From Phoenix dactylifera (lineage: Eukaryota; Streptophyta; Magnoliopsida; Arecales; Arecaceae), in the NCBI RefSeq assembly GCF_009389715.1, contig NC_052399.1, positions 28,901,146 to 28,965,145 on the forward strand: a DNA stretch of 64,000 nt. The letters are read 5' to 3'. Made by a program: the position numbers and the translations under genes. Below, in pieces: positions 52,555 to 64,000 of the stretch. The notes below the pieces were generated by a model that ran no database searches, was not told where the DNA came from, and saw only the letters and a list, made by a program, of their open reading frames with translations. How positions within the stretch are numbered: the stretch's first letter is position 1; each line of letters opens with the position of its first letter.

Positions 52555-52830
52555 TTGTCGCCTATCTCCTCTATATCGTCATACATAGCCTCTAGCCCCC
52601 TATCCCACTACTCTCCTCCAACTTCTCCGCCCTTCTTAGGGTCTGCACACTCACTGCCCACTCCCTCCACATATAGATATCCAAGCTCAAGCCCTTGCCA
52701 TCAATGGCTTTGACGCAGACCTTTGCATCCATAATATCCTTATCTTCATGTATATCGAATACTCTGACCTGGCATTTGCTTGCAAGACATTCAATGAAAT
52801 ATCTATCAAAAATATCAATTTTCTTCTAAA
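52555..52830 (+). pseudogene. PPR protein gene fragment
   Basis: Plus-strand translation gives FSALLRVCTLTAHSLHI and, after a one-base frame change, QAQALAINGFDADLCIHNIL then IFMYIEYSDLAFACKTFNEI. This follows the plant PPR pattern (F-SLLR-C ... HAQALK-GFDSDLF--N-LI-MY---GDL--A-K-F-EM). Roughly two repeats survive; no start and no further repeats are visible, and an upstream stop interrupts the first part. It is a decayed host gene piece; intact members act in organellar RNA processing. Confidence 0.72.
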
Positions 52831-53879
52831 TACAAGAAGTCAGGTTTCATGTAAGTCAAATATTACAACTTAAGTTGCAATGCACTTGAGTTGCAATACA
52901 CTTTAACTACAAGGCTCTACTCAAATTCAGTTAGGTCATAATTAGAGAATAGGGGTCCAACATCGATGATCCAAACTATTAGATATAATCTATTCCTTCT
53001 AAATTGCTTGCACACTAAAATATTATGTAATTTGGAGACCTCTAGCCTATCCATCAGATGGTAACAAAATATGTATTGTTTTATATTTATTTATACTATT
53101 TATTTTTTGATCACTCGATGCATAAATTATGAAACTCCAAATCATACAATTTTTGATATTTAAGTAGTTTAAATGTAGTAGATCATATCCTCTAATTATG
53201 ACCTAACCGATTATGAGGAGAGATCCTTCCGACCGGATCCTAGTTAATATCGGATGTGCGTGCATACATGCATATCTTTTACTATCGGATTGCTATACTT
53301 TTGATACCGGCCTCCTTGGGAAAAAATTCCGGTTCTGCCCCTGGATCCAATAGGCTGATGATTATACACAAATTGATATTGGATATTTAATCAAATTATC
53401 CTAAGTCTATGACTCTCCCCTACTGATATGACCCTCATGCAACCCCTTAACATAGACCATTAAATTATCTGAAGAATCCTCTCCTTTAACCCTTTTTCCA
53501 CACATCCTTATCACCAGTGCCGTTACGCTGCTGCATTGCCTACATTTCCTTTAGAATAAGTTTTTAACAAGAAATATATATCACCACCCTGCTTTTTTTA
53601 AGATACTAAACTGAAAACCCTGTATTATAAACACATAAAATATTATCCAAAAGAGAACAAACACTGGCAACTGTGATGCTCTTTCCTTGCTAAAAGACAT
53701 TTGGATAAATCCACAACCATTCATGGGAGTCTCCCCAGAGGAACAGTCCAAACAAGATAAGATACATACGCTCCTTGGTAGAAACCGCCAGGTGAAACTA
53801 AAGCACCTTGAAGAGCTAACGAGTATACAGCATCAAGGCCTTCACTTGGAGATAGAAGAATTAGCTTGTTGGATCCTCC
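52831..53879. other. Upstream region of the GDSL gene
   Basis: No other gene recognised. The GDSL promoter should be in the proximal few hundred bases, but I see no unambiguous TATA box. Confidence 0.4.
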
Positions 53880-56153
53880 ATGGCTAGACCATCCTCCTCT
53901 TCTTCTCCCTTCTCAATCATCTTTCTAATCCTTCTCCTATCAATCAACTCCATTAGCTCATCCAGCGGCTCCCCGGAGGACTTGGCGGCGGCGGCGGCGG
54001 CGGCGTTGTTCATCTTTGGCGACTCCACTATTGATCCAGGCAACAACAACTACATCGAGACCACCTCGGATATGAAGGCGAACCACCAACCGTATGGGCA
54101 GAATGGGTTCTTTGACAAGCCCACCGGACGCTTCACTGATGGCCGGGTGATTGTAGATTTTATTGGTAAGAAACTTGAAAGAGATGCATATATATCTCAA
54201 GATTTATTCACATCAAGGACTTGCTTGACCCGATCCCAACTCGATCAGCAAGCAAACAAGTCTTGATCTCCTATTTCCACCTGAGCTATTTGAGATAAAG
54301 CCAGTTGAGATTGATTGAACTAACCTAGTAGTGTTTCCACCTACCGGAGTCATATATATTTGTCGGTCGGTCCGATCATGTTAAGAGTTGAATCCGATGG
54401 TTCATGTGGGTCTAAATTTCAGGACTACATCTTGAATACTGGATTTTAGGTCATGCTTGTTTAGGATTCAAGCCAAATTTATATATGGTTCAGTTTGTGC
54501 TATTCTCCTAGGAAGTATCTTATTACTTTAATGCAGCTGAATTTGCAAAGCTTCCAATCATTCCTCCATTCTTGCAACCTTCTGCTTCGTTCGTTAATGG
54601 TGCTAATTTCGGATCTGGTGGAGCTGGGGTCCTGCCTGAAACCAATCAAGGCCTGGTAAGAACCATTTTAGCACTTGCACAATCTCATTATGCTACTCTT
54701 TATTGTAACAAGTAATGAATAAATATTCTCATCCCATATTTTGAATATTGTTTGGCCTGATCTCATTAGGCCTTCAATCAAATAACTATAATATTTCAAT
54801 CCATTATTTATGCTTCATTCTATAATCATAGTCCAAAACTTTTCTTGCGCTTTGTTGATGGCAGAGATTGTGGAGAGAATAAATGAAATAACAATGGAGT
54901 ATGCCCATATATGCATGATTGGCCTTCTAGATAAGTTACTTAGTAGTGAGATAACCCAATTGTCTTAATTTTTTGTTTTAATCCATTGCTATAGGTAATT
55001 GACCTTCAAACACAACTCAAGCAATTCGATGAGGTTCGGAGCAACTTAATAGAAGGGTTGGGTGATAAGAAAGCAAGAGAGCTTATCTCACAAGCTGTTT
55101 ATTTTATTAGTATAGGCAGCAATGACTACATCGCAGGATACGTACTCAACCCTAAAATAAGTGAGGCATACCGTCCCGAGGAGTTTGTTAGTATGGTGAT
55201 TGGCAACTTATCACAATCAATCCAAGTGGGTAATCTCAAATTCGTTGATTTTCTTATAATTTGATGACAATAACAATATATCTTTTGGCAATTAAGTGAG
55301 GTTATATGTATTTAATATTGCTAATGATTGTTATTTGGTAACTTTGAGCAGGCATTGTATGATAAAGGAGCAAGAAAGTTTTGTTTTCTGAGCTTATGCC
55401 CCTTGGGCTGCTTACCTATCCTTAGAGCAGCAAACCCTAAGGCAGATGGAGGATGTTTTGAGGATATCTCTGCACTCGCATCAGCTCATAACAATGCATT
55501 GGCAGCTGTGCTCACCAGCCTGGCACATATTCTTAAAGGGTTTAAGTATGCTAATTCTGATTTCTACAGTTGGCTCGATTATAGAATCCAACATCCATCC
55601 AAATACGGTAAATTCGTGTTTTACTCTTTTTTAACTATCGTATATTTCATCATCATCATCGAAACCACCACCACCACCACCACCACCACCATCACCATCG
55701 TTATAATTTGTTTTAAGTAATAGTATTATCGCTACTATTGCTAGGAACCAGGAAACAAAATATTCAATGTCCTCAAATTTAACTCCATAATTTTGCTCAA
55801 CTCGAGTTTTTTTTTTGGCTTGACTCGATCTATTTCTTTTGGTTAAAGGTTTCAAGGATGGAGTGAGTGCTTGCTGCGGGTCAGGGCCATATGGAGGAGT
55901 CTACAGTTGTGGGAGGACCAAAGAAGCGAGTGGCTACCAAGTATGCGAGAACCCGGAGGACTTCGTTTGGTGGGATTCCTTCCATGCATCCGAGAGGATC
56001 CATGAGCAAATCGCAAAGACACTATGGAGTGATCCACCCTCCTCAGTGGGGCCATACAATCTAGAGAAGCTATTCTTGGGTGAGGAGGAGCTCAGAATTG
56101 CTGATGTGGTCGACGTGGAAGATGGCTGGGGGGATTTTGGCACCACAGCATAA
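53880..56153 (+). CDS. GDSL esterase/lipase, secreted (five exons)
   Basis: Exons 53880-54165, 54537-54655, 54995-55225, 55352-55607 and 55849-56153 join in frame to 398 aa, the usual length for plant GDSL lipases. The four introns are GT-AG (intron 3 with a weak GTGGGT donor). Residues 1-27 form a signal peptide (hydrophobic [12 protein letters not shown]), so the enzyme is probably apoplastic or secretory. Blocks seen: block [18 protein letters not shown] with nucleophile Ser49; block [12 protein letters not shown] (117-126); block III IGSNDY (Asn178); block V DSFH (Asp340, His343). All catalytic positions are present. It hydrolyses ester bonds of lipids or acylated small molecules; the true substrate cannot be read from sequence. 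Similarity in memory is to the GLIP1/GLIP5 group. A seven-Ala run (residues 36-42, GCG repeats) precedes block I. It appears intact. Confidence 0.94.
55648..55700. repeat. (ATC)n(ACC)n microsatellite in GDSL intron 4
   Basis: Four ATC units followed by about nine ACC units, inside the intron between exons 4 and 5. Confidence 0.9.
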
Positions 56154-57954
56154 TGGTGTGCCGTGTTTCTCTCTATATTATCAACTACTAGTAAAGGTGT
56201 TTTAGCACCTCATAAAGATGTAGAAACTCCTATTTAACTTCCAACGTGCTTTGATTTGATCATAGCATAGGGTTCTTATCAAAGAAATATGGTTGGAGTT
56301 TCCTATCTAGACCTTTACATTTTAAAAAGCTCAAAGTTTGAACAGTCAAAAATTTCAAGACAAGGAACTATCGTTGAGATTTTTGGTTCAGATCTCTATA
56401 TTTTTCTTCTTCTATTTTCTTTTCATTATGTAAGATTTTTGGTTCGGATCTTGCACTGCTTGGGCTCGACAACATTGGAAATATATATAATCACTCACCA
56501 CCATGGCAATATATTTTGCTGCATAGCTCCATTGAACCCATGGACATCTAGGTGCAATCTGAGATGAATCATTTTTAAAATCTAGAACCGATTAAACTGA
56601 AAGAAAATAAAATCAAATAGATCAACCGATCCTTGAACCGCAGCCATGATACAAATTTGGGTGCAGCTCATGTGTGACATAGCATGGTTCGGACACAAGT
56701 TGATATAATCATTTGGCTAGTTGAGACAGCATTTGTAGACATGAAATGTTAATATTGATAATAACATGAAAGGTCTATAGGTCATTGTCTAAAATGCATT
56801 CATTGATATAATTGAGACCGGTACCTAATCTATTTGACTACTGCTACACTAGAGGGTTGTTTGATAACACTAGTTTATAGAGTACATAAAACTTTCTTTT
56901 TGTTTAGGCTTGTGAATCATACATCAAATGTCAGTTTCTTGAAAAACAGGGCTCTCCCAATTTTTCACAAAATCCTTTTTGCAGGAAAAATATTGTGTTA
57001 TAATTACTTGCCTCAAAAGAACTCACAGGCAGCCAAAGATCCCCTTAACCTACTCCGAAATCAATCACCTTATACCAACCCCAAGACCAATCAAAGTTTA
57101 GTCATGTGATGATTAAGCTTTTGGGTTACTCTGTAATTAACTTGTAGGCAAAATATCAATAGGTCCATTGGCCCAACTTGCAATGTCCAGGTCAAGGTGT
57201 AATGGTGCATTTATGTTATGGTTCCTATCAATTTTCAAGGAAACTTATGGCCTACCCACTGCAAAGACTAATGTGAACAAGCTTGTGCAGTGATTCAATT
57301 ACTGGAGCTAAGAAACAGCTAGTGCTGAGTGCGAAGAGTGAAGACTGATGTCGGCAGCACTAGGAAAGTCACCATGTTTCAATATCCTACAGAGATCTCA
57401 TCAAAAGTTAGGTACAGTATCCTACTGAGAAGTTGCTCCACTGAGGATCTGTTTGAATATTTCTGTAGAATTAGGCTAAAAATTCTACAGAAATTCGGCA
57501 TGGCCCATCCAAAATATATCTTCTAAACAATGTGTGCAGATTACGTCTAATGTCACCGAATATGAAGCCTAGCCCAGCCCATGTCAATTACACCTCTTCC
57601 ACTCTGTTTCTGAATGGTGTTAAAAAAAAGATCCAGAGAGATTTTTTTTTCTTCCCTATAGGATTCGGACCATCCTACTCTGAAAAGTTTACGTCAATAC
57701 TAAACAATAAGCCTTGCTTGGTCTGTATTTATGTGAATCATGTTGGATTGCACAGGATTATCCAAACAAACCTTTAGTTTCTATGGCTCATTAATGTTGG
57801 TTTGGGATATGTGCAAAGTCTCCCTCTTGGGTCAAGATGAGTACTTTTCGATAGGGTTGATTAGTAACGAGAGAGATTTATTGGTCTCCCTTAGATAGAT
57901 TAGCTAGCAGAATAACTCTTAGCATGATATCTTACGTGCCCCATTTTTAAATTA
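56154..57954. other. Intergenic, 3' of the GDSL gene
   Basis: GDSL 3' UTR, then no recognised gene. A weak inverted-repeat element may span about 57437-57775: GGATCTGTTTGAATATTTC at the left against AGGTTTGTTTGGATAATCC on the other strand at the right. It resembles the MITE at 941-1261 but is too diverged to call firmly. Confidence 0.4.
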
Positions 57955-58260
57955 GATTTTTTGCATGTATACCCTCTAAAATATACAAAATTATATGAAT
58001 ACTCTCGTAAAATTGCTATTCGCATGTATACCCTCATAAATGCTTATTTTGCATGTATATTCTTTATTTTTTTTTTTATGTGTACTCATACCATCTAATG
58101 TTGTTAAAAAATAAATGATTTACATTTGAAATGATTGAAATATTCTTGCAGGTAGGCACACAAAAAGAAAACTTTATAAGGATACACATATAAATAACAA
58201 CTTTGCAATGGTATTCACGCAATTACACATATTTAGGAGGGCATACACTAAAAAAAATTA
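57955..58260. mobile_element. Palindromic MITE, copy 1
   Basis: Long imperfect terminal inverted repeats: left TTTTTTGCATGTATACCCTC with ATACAAAATTATATGAATAC; right, reverse-complemented, TTTTTTTAGTGTATGCCCTC with ATGTGTAATTGCGTGAATACC. The centre is AT-rich with GTTAAAAAATAAATG and ATGATTGAAATAT. No coding. Termini run into A/T tracts, so target duplication and superfamily are unclear. Confidence 0.7.
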
Positions 58261-58731
58261 ATAAAAATGATCAAAATTCAGTAAAGATAATTCACTTGTT
58301 TTTAATTAAGAAAAGGTGGCAAAAAAAATTAATATCATCACATCACATGATCTCATAATGTCAACTTTTATAGAATAAATTATGTTGACTTTATGAAATT
58401 CTTGCTTCAAAAACAAACAACAGCTCAATATTACAAATCACTAAAAAATATTTTACTAATCTAAGCATATATAATTAATTTAAATTCGATATGCTTTAAT
58501 GTTTTAAAAATAATGAAGAATATATAGATGTCATAGATTTAATAATGATAATTATATCAAAATCTAATAGAGAATATCATTACCAAAACGATCACCTAAT
58601 ATTCCAACTTGACCGAGACTTTAAAAAAGAAAATTGACAATGTGGCTCGATCTTTTTTTCACTTATCGATCCAACTAAATTATAAAAGACTTAGCAAGGT
58701 TCCAGCTGAATTTTGATCCTTTTCTTAACAA

Positions 58732-59010
58732 ATTTTTTGAATGTATACCTTTCTAAATATGAGAAATTACATGAATACCCTCGTAAAGTTGTTATTTGCT
58801 TGTATACTCTTTTTCTTTTTTTTTTTTGGCATATCTACCCATTAGGATATTTCAACCATTTTAGTTTTAAGCCATTTATTTTTTAACGATGTTAGATGGT
58901 ACAGGTACATATGTTAAAAAACAAGAAAAATATACATGTAAATAATAATTTTACGAGAGTATTCATGCAATTTTATATATTGATGAGGGTATATATGCAA
59001 AAAAAAATTT
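58732..59010. mobile_element. Palindromic MITE, copy 2 (inverted)
   Basis: Same family as 57955-58260: left TTTTTTGAATGTATACC, right (reverse-complemented) TTTTTTTGCATATATACCCTC with GCATGAATACTCTCGTAAAA. Its central block matches copy 1 only on the opposite strand (CATCTAACATCGTTAAAAAA reverse-complemented), so the two copies are in opposite orientation about 470 bp apart. Confidence 0.7.
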
Positions 59011-62000
59011 AATTAAGCTCATCAGGACTTGAAAGCTGAGAAAATATTATATGATTTGTTGGGTTTGAATACCTAAACGAACCGCAAAAAGTGACTTTGT
59101 GATGCATAGGAAAGCTGATAAGTAGGATGGATTTGATTATAGAAATATTTGTTTGTAAAGTCTAGAAAATTTCGTACGTAATTAGAAGAAAACATATTCA
59201 GTACATATTCTCTCGGTAGAAAGAGTGACAATGGTTGCCTACAGACATAACTACATACACCCAGTCTTTTGGGTTTTTTTCTATTCTATTCTATTCTATT
59301 AGAAATGGTCATATAAATCTTGACTTTATGAGAAAATGTGATAGCAAGATCCTAGGGTAAAAATCTCACCACCATTATGAGGTTTTAAAATTTAAAAAAT
59401 TTAGACATAGATGCTTCGATCATGAGTGGCATAGCCATCAAATATTACCAATATATTTGGGATAAAATATAAGAATAAATTTTCTTGGTAGTATATATGG
59501 TTGGATTGGCTGATAGGGTCTCCTTGTCGTAATAGTCTAAAATCTGGTTTAGGTTGTTGAATTTGGATAAGTTTAGATCTTTAGAGAGCTCTAAGGGTTA
59601 CAAGAAGATTTTTATGGGAATTTTTGTTATTATACTGTATAAAATTATTGAATATGCATGGTGGATCTCACATATCTTCCTTTTTCTTGGGGCTTTTTCT
59701 TCTTTGAAATACTTATTCTGAAGAGCTTTTCATGCTTATTCTATGTTTGATCAATCATAGAGGATATCAGTTGTTGTACCTCGAACCTCACCTTTGTGTG
59801 AGAAGCACACACACCTACCTAATTCTGTAAACAATTGTAGAACTTTGGCGACTGCTACATTGTAATTTTTTTTATAAATATTATTTCCCTTCCAATTGCA
59901 AAAGAACACAATTAATTAAGCAACATATAGGCAACTTTTACTGTGTCTTATGTGGGCTCCACTCTAAACAAATAAAAAATAAAATGGCATAAAAAAGTTA
60001 TGTGGATTTAAGTCAGCCTATTAGCACTGAGTTTAGTCATATCTCATATTTCATTGACAACTATTGTCTTACAAGGCTACTTGATGAATAAGGTCTTCCT
60101 TTCTCAAAAACAAAAAAATAAAAATAAAAATGGAAACTTGATGAATGAGCTAAAGTACAAAACTTTTGTTCACCTAGAGCTAATTAGGTAGTTAAAAAGA
60201 AACATAAAGTGAATAACTAGAGAAGGGAAGACAATCTGATAGAAAGGGCCTTGGCTGTCTTCTAATTCCAGATACCGATCGACCAAAGGAAGGTTTTAAG
60301 CCAGAGCAAACTGGTGGTTGAAACGCATTCCATTCAGCATCTAGTGTTTTGTCTCCATGGCTGCTGCTTGGCCAACATGCTTGCAGATTGGTGGCAATGG
60401 GAAAACAAAAGGTCCATCTGGTTAAATCTCTTGGCTCTTTAGCTTCTAAAACTTTCATAACAAAGTCCTTTTCTCTTCCTTCTTCCTCTTATTGCATTAC
60501 AGAATTCCAGAGTGCCGAGATATCGATTCGGGAGACTTGGACTAAGATGTTGTGATCAACCATTTATTAAAACACATAAATTAGCAACCAAAGAAGTTGT
60601 ACCAAACTAGTGGCATGAATGCATCAGTGTTGGATTGCAACTCCTCCATCATTTGGAGCTAGTCCAGCTGGAGGGCTTAGAGACAATGTTATTCAGAATC
60701 CTTACAGCAGACAAAAGCCTAGCCATGAAACTCCTAGACATTTTAAGGGACAATGATTCTTGCATATAAGCCCATGGGCAACTTGAACTTACCATGTATG
60801 GGTGAAATTTTCCTTTCAACTCCAAGTTAGATGATCAATAACTACAAAATAATTACATTTACCTTTCCCCTAGAGCTGTCTGTTATATATTAATTTCAAG
60901 TTGCTAATATTGTTATAGTCAACTCAAGTATGATTACCCATTCACAAGTGCATGTAAATTGACTTTAAGGGAGTTGTTTGAAAATATTGACAAGTTGTAT
61001 CATTCTAGTTCACATTTTTATAGCAAGTATGATGTGTAAAAACAGCAAGTTAAATGTAAAAGGTGCAGCTTATTTTTTATTTGAAAAATGCGAATTACAC
61101 AAAAGTTTAATGGACAAGGTGATGGAGATAGCTTGAATTTTATCTATTATACAACAGATTGCTTAATCAGCATATTCTATCCTTGGAGAGAGGAATCGAT
61201 GATCAAATAGTATTACCACTACATCAATTGTGAAGATGAATTTTCTCATTTTTATCATGTCTGGTTCCAAACATAAATCTCCATTAGTTGGAAAGTTTTC
61301 TCTAACAATGGATGGTTACAGAAGCTTGTGTATCACCAAACAAATTGTTATTTGGGCTCTTGTGCACTAACCTAAAGGGATCAATAACCAGATCTTGTCT
61401 CTATATTTTAAATAAACAACCACCCCTTCTCTCAAAAAATAAATAAATATCAACCATCCCATGGACCACATCTTACTACATAATGGCCTGATGAAACATC
61501 AATTTTGTAGGTAGTAGATGTCCCTTTGTTCAACAACAAATTTTTAATTCATGGTCTGATCAATTAGGGCTATGAGTTTGAGTTTGCATGGGAACTTAGC
61601 CAAATATTTATTGGTTGCAGAAGATTTAAGTGAATAAAAATTGCAGATAATGAGATCTCTATTGGCAAAAAGTAACTTCTACTTGTCCTAACTCTCTCAC
61701 CACTATTTCCAAACCAGCCCAAACCTTTGCCTTCTCTTCCCTTCATGCAGAGACTTCCACACAACTTTTACCAAAAACGCTACGTTAATTAGCTCCAAGT
61801 ATCTGAGCCTCAGGCCTCCTTCCAACTAAGGCTCACATACCGGCTCCCACGAAATCAGATAGATGCCTTTGGATTCGATATTCCACTCCAAAAGAATCTC
61901 CTCTAGATCTTCTCATACTAATATTAGCTTTCCTATGGTGTAATGCCGACTTAACAAGCTTCAGGTATTACTTGCTTGTAAGATTAGCCAAAGCATCATA

Positions 62001-63573
62001 TTTTGAGGACCATAAAGGCTATTCTCTCATAAAACATTATTATCCTTTTCATTATGCTACAATTCAAATAAAATTTAAACCAATGTGGTAAGTGGGGACT
62101 TAGTCTTCACACAAGAATATCATGGTGATCCTTAATAATGAAAAAGAAAAAAAAAAGAAGAAGGGAATCTCTAGCATCAGCCTTTTTTCTAGTAGTGGGA
62201 CAATTCTTGGATCGGGACAGACATGAGTAGTGGTTACCAATAGTTGGTGCATTAATGAAACCTAGAACCGACCGATGATGCCCTAGTTTGGCAAGTTCCC
62301 ACTTCATATTTCAGACCATTAATTATTTTGGCTTCTTTGGTTGGATTAAATATGCCAAATGGTGGCCACAGGTTATGATTGGGGTCTAGGCAAGTCTACC
62401 AAGCTAGCTGTTCCAAGCTGTAAAATTTCTCTTAAGATATGACGCATGTTTAACTCATGCAAGTTCTTACAATTTATATCTTCAAGCCTCTCTCTTCATC
62501 AAGTTCAAAGTTCTCCATCTTCAATTTTATAAGACAAGTTAAGTGGACTAAAAATTAGTATAATTGCCATGTAATCATGCAAGGGACAAACTTCTCTCTT
62601 ATCCTCATTCCATTTATCTTTTCATTTTAAGTGAAAATTTTTCTAAACTTGCTAAGATTTTTTTTCTCTGCCTTTGGAATTCTGACCGGTCCATTCCAAA
62701 ACTATTTTTGAGTACTTATGAAGATTTTGCTAGTTGTACTGTTCAAATCCACGATCTAATAGAATTTTCAGTCCATTCATGCAAACAAGCTTTAAAAGCT
62801 ATTGATAGCCTCATGATGGGGATATAAAATGGTAGTACATATTATCACATGAACCCATCAAGCAAGTTACTACTATGTGTGCATAGAAATTATATCCATA
62901 TGAGATATCATGAGAAAAAAAATACATACGTAACATGGGGAAAAAATAAACTACTGGAACCAATAAACCCTTAAGCCTCAATCGGTGATGAAGCTTATAT
63001 AACACAGACAAACATATACTACTTAGTTAAGAATAGATATGTATGTAAACTAAGAATGTCACAATAAATTATTCTTCCACCAAAGGATGTAAAATTAATC
63101 TAAAATAGCACTCGTATTAACATTTTAAAGAAAAAGAAGATACTAAACTTACATCAAGCATCTCGGTTTGATAATTTACGCATAGACCTATTGATAAAAT
63201 TTTAAATTAATTGTGTAAGCATATAATTTTCTCTTGGTTGGTAACCTGATATTAATTAACAGGTGTGACATTATTTGCAACTTTTGTAACCACAATTGGG
63301 ACAGATCACCAACCAAACAAACGCAAGACCATTTTCATCATGATACCCCTAAAATCTCCATAAATTTTATTTTTCTATTTACTGAAAACCCCCTTCTAGA
63401 AGTGCCCAGGAATTGAGTAAATTACCTCTATGTCCTACCACTCTAATTTGTTAGAAGGTAAGAAGCTTATCAGGAGAAGAAGAAAGATATGAGAAGAAGA
63501 TAAAAGGGCAAAATTATAATTATATAAAAATTATATACATTTCGCAAATTCCCTCCAAATTCCCGTTATACCC
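59011..63573. other. Long AT-rich intergenic region
   Basis: About 4.5 kb with no gene I can support. Small (CTATT)n at about 59281-59300. Short open frames (for example near 60192-60555 and 62564-62827) have no recognisable domain and no exon logic. Confidence 0.45.
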
Positions 63574-64000
63574 CTACAGTCCCATCGGCGACCTCCTCCG
63601 TGACGTCGCCGTCCAAACACTGTCGCCGTCCCACAACCGGACGACGCTGCCGTTAAGGGCCGTCAGGTCCTGGTAACGGTACCACCCAAGGTCCCCCCGC
63701 CTCCTAACCATCAAACCCTCCCACCCAAATCCCTCCAACGGCGCTATCGGCGCCGTCAAACGAGCCCGAACGAGACTAGCGCCGTCATTCTTCCGTCCGT
63801 TATCGACCTCCGCTTGCTCGTCACCGTCATCCTCCACGTCGAACCGGTCGCAGGAGCCGTAGTACGCCGTGAACCGGGCCTTGGGAGTGCCGGCGTCCTC
63901 CACGTGGCAGTGCAGGGCCCGTGCGGTCGGCTCGGGAGACCTCGGCACCGGCGCCGGCGCCGGAGCCGGGGCTTGGGCCGGCTCGGGCTTGGGAGGAGTG
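63574..64000 (-). CDS. 3' end of an unrecognised GC-rich gene, cut by the window edge
   Basis: The minus-strand frame is open from the window edge down to the stop at 63574, about 141 codons; no ATG lies in the visible part, so the gene starts beyond 64000 or in a further exon. The visible N-terminal part is a Pro/Ala-rich linker (alternating PAPAPAPAP-like). Then comes a compact, Trp-containing region with FTAYYGSCDRFDVEDDGDE, LEGFGWEGLMVRRRGDLGWY and ALNGSVVRLWDGDSVW, ending in SPMGL. GC content is far above the flanks, with strong third-position GC, typical of real monocot exons. I do not recognise the family, and name no function. Confidence 0.6.
   Translation of the reverse strand, partial: TPPKPEPAQAPAPAPAPVPRSPEPTARALHCHVEDAGTPKARFTAYYGSCDRFDVEDDGDEQAEVDNGRKNDGASLVRARLTAPIAPLEGFGWEGLMVRRRGDLGWYRYQDLTALNGSVVRLWDGDSVWTATSRRRSPMGL

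Noticed and set aside
53687-53887. 66-codon frame just before the GDSL gene
   Set aside because: It overlaps the GDSL start in another frame and carries no known domain; more likely leader sequence.
57437-57775. Third Tourist-like MITE
   Set aside because: Terminal similarity is limited to about 28 bp with many mismatches and no equal flanking triplet; mentioned only in the intergenic entry.

Overview
This is a nuclear plant window: spliced genes with GT-AG introns, AT-rich intergenic DNA, plant-type transposons, and plant-only families (SAUR, QALGGH-type C2H2 zinc fingers, class III small heat shock protein, GDSL lipase, a PPR remnant). Repeat style and protein flavour suggest a monocot, possibly a palm. 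That placement is inference from memory of these families, not a database result.

Layout. 1-6.7 kb is intergenic, with a Tourist-like MITE (941-1261), a (CT)21 microsatellite and a small foldback repeat. A single-exon SAUR76/77/78-like gene lies on the minus strand at 6816-7229. AT-rich DNA follows to about 15.3 kb. From 15.3 to 35 kb lies a tandemly duplicated C2H2 zinc-finger locus in three units: A (15340-16265, upstream region only, no gene), B (16275-19560, intact gene 17810-18412) and C (23930-34981, intact gene 26468-27103). Unit C has been swollen by later insertions: a plastid rpoB fragment, a young TNT1-like Copia element (28479-33858) with 5-bp target duplication, and a Tourist-like element with a TAA duplication. 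An 896-bp non-autonomous hAT-like element sits at its right edge. Unit B keeps matching sequence without these insertions, so the window holds its own before/after comparison. A degraded LINE 3' end and an LTR-type remnant lie between B and C.

36-39.3 kb is LINE debris in both orientations. 40.4-41.0 kb holds a two-exon class III sHSP gene with candidate heat-shock elements. Convergent to it, 41739-51352 (minus) is a nine-exon gene for a probable plastid DUF1350 alpha/beta hydrolase, about 9.6 kb long because of introns that carry a hAT-like element with an Au-like SINE nested inside. I rebuilt all nine exons in frame (401 aa); intron 1 appears to be GC-AG and the nucleophile serine codon is split by intron 2. 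A PPR fragment precedes a complete five-exon GDSL esterase/lipase gene (53880-56153, 398 aa). Two copies of one palindromic MITE in opposite orientation lie at 58-59 kb. The right edge cuts an unrecognised GC-rich minus-strand gene (63574 to beyond 64000).

The genes are ordinary, independently transcribed plant genes; nothing suggests a shared pathway. The most informative structure is the triplicated zinc-finger block with its paralogous empty and filled insertion sites. I did not find a convincing new biochemical system.
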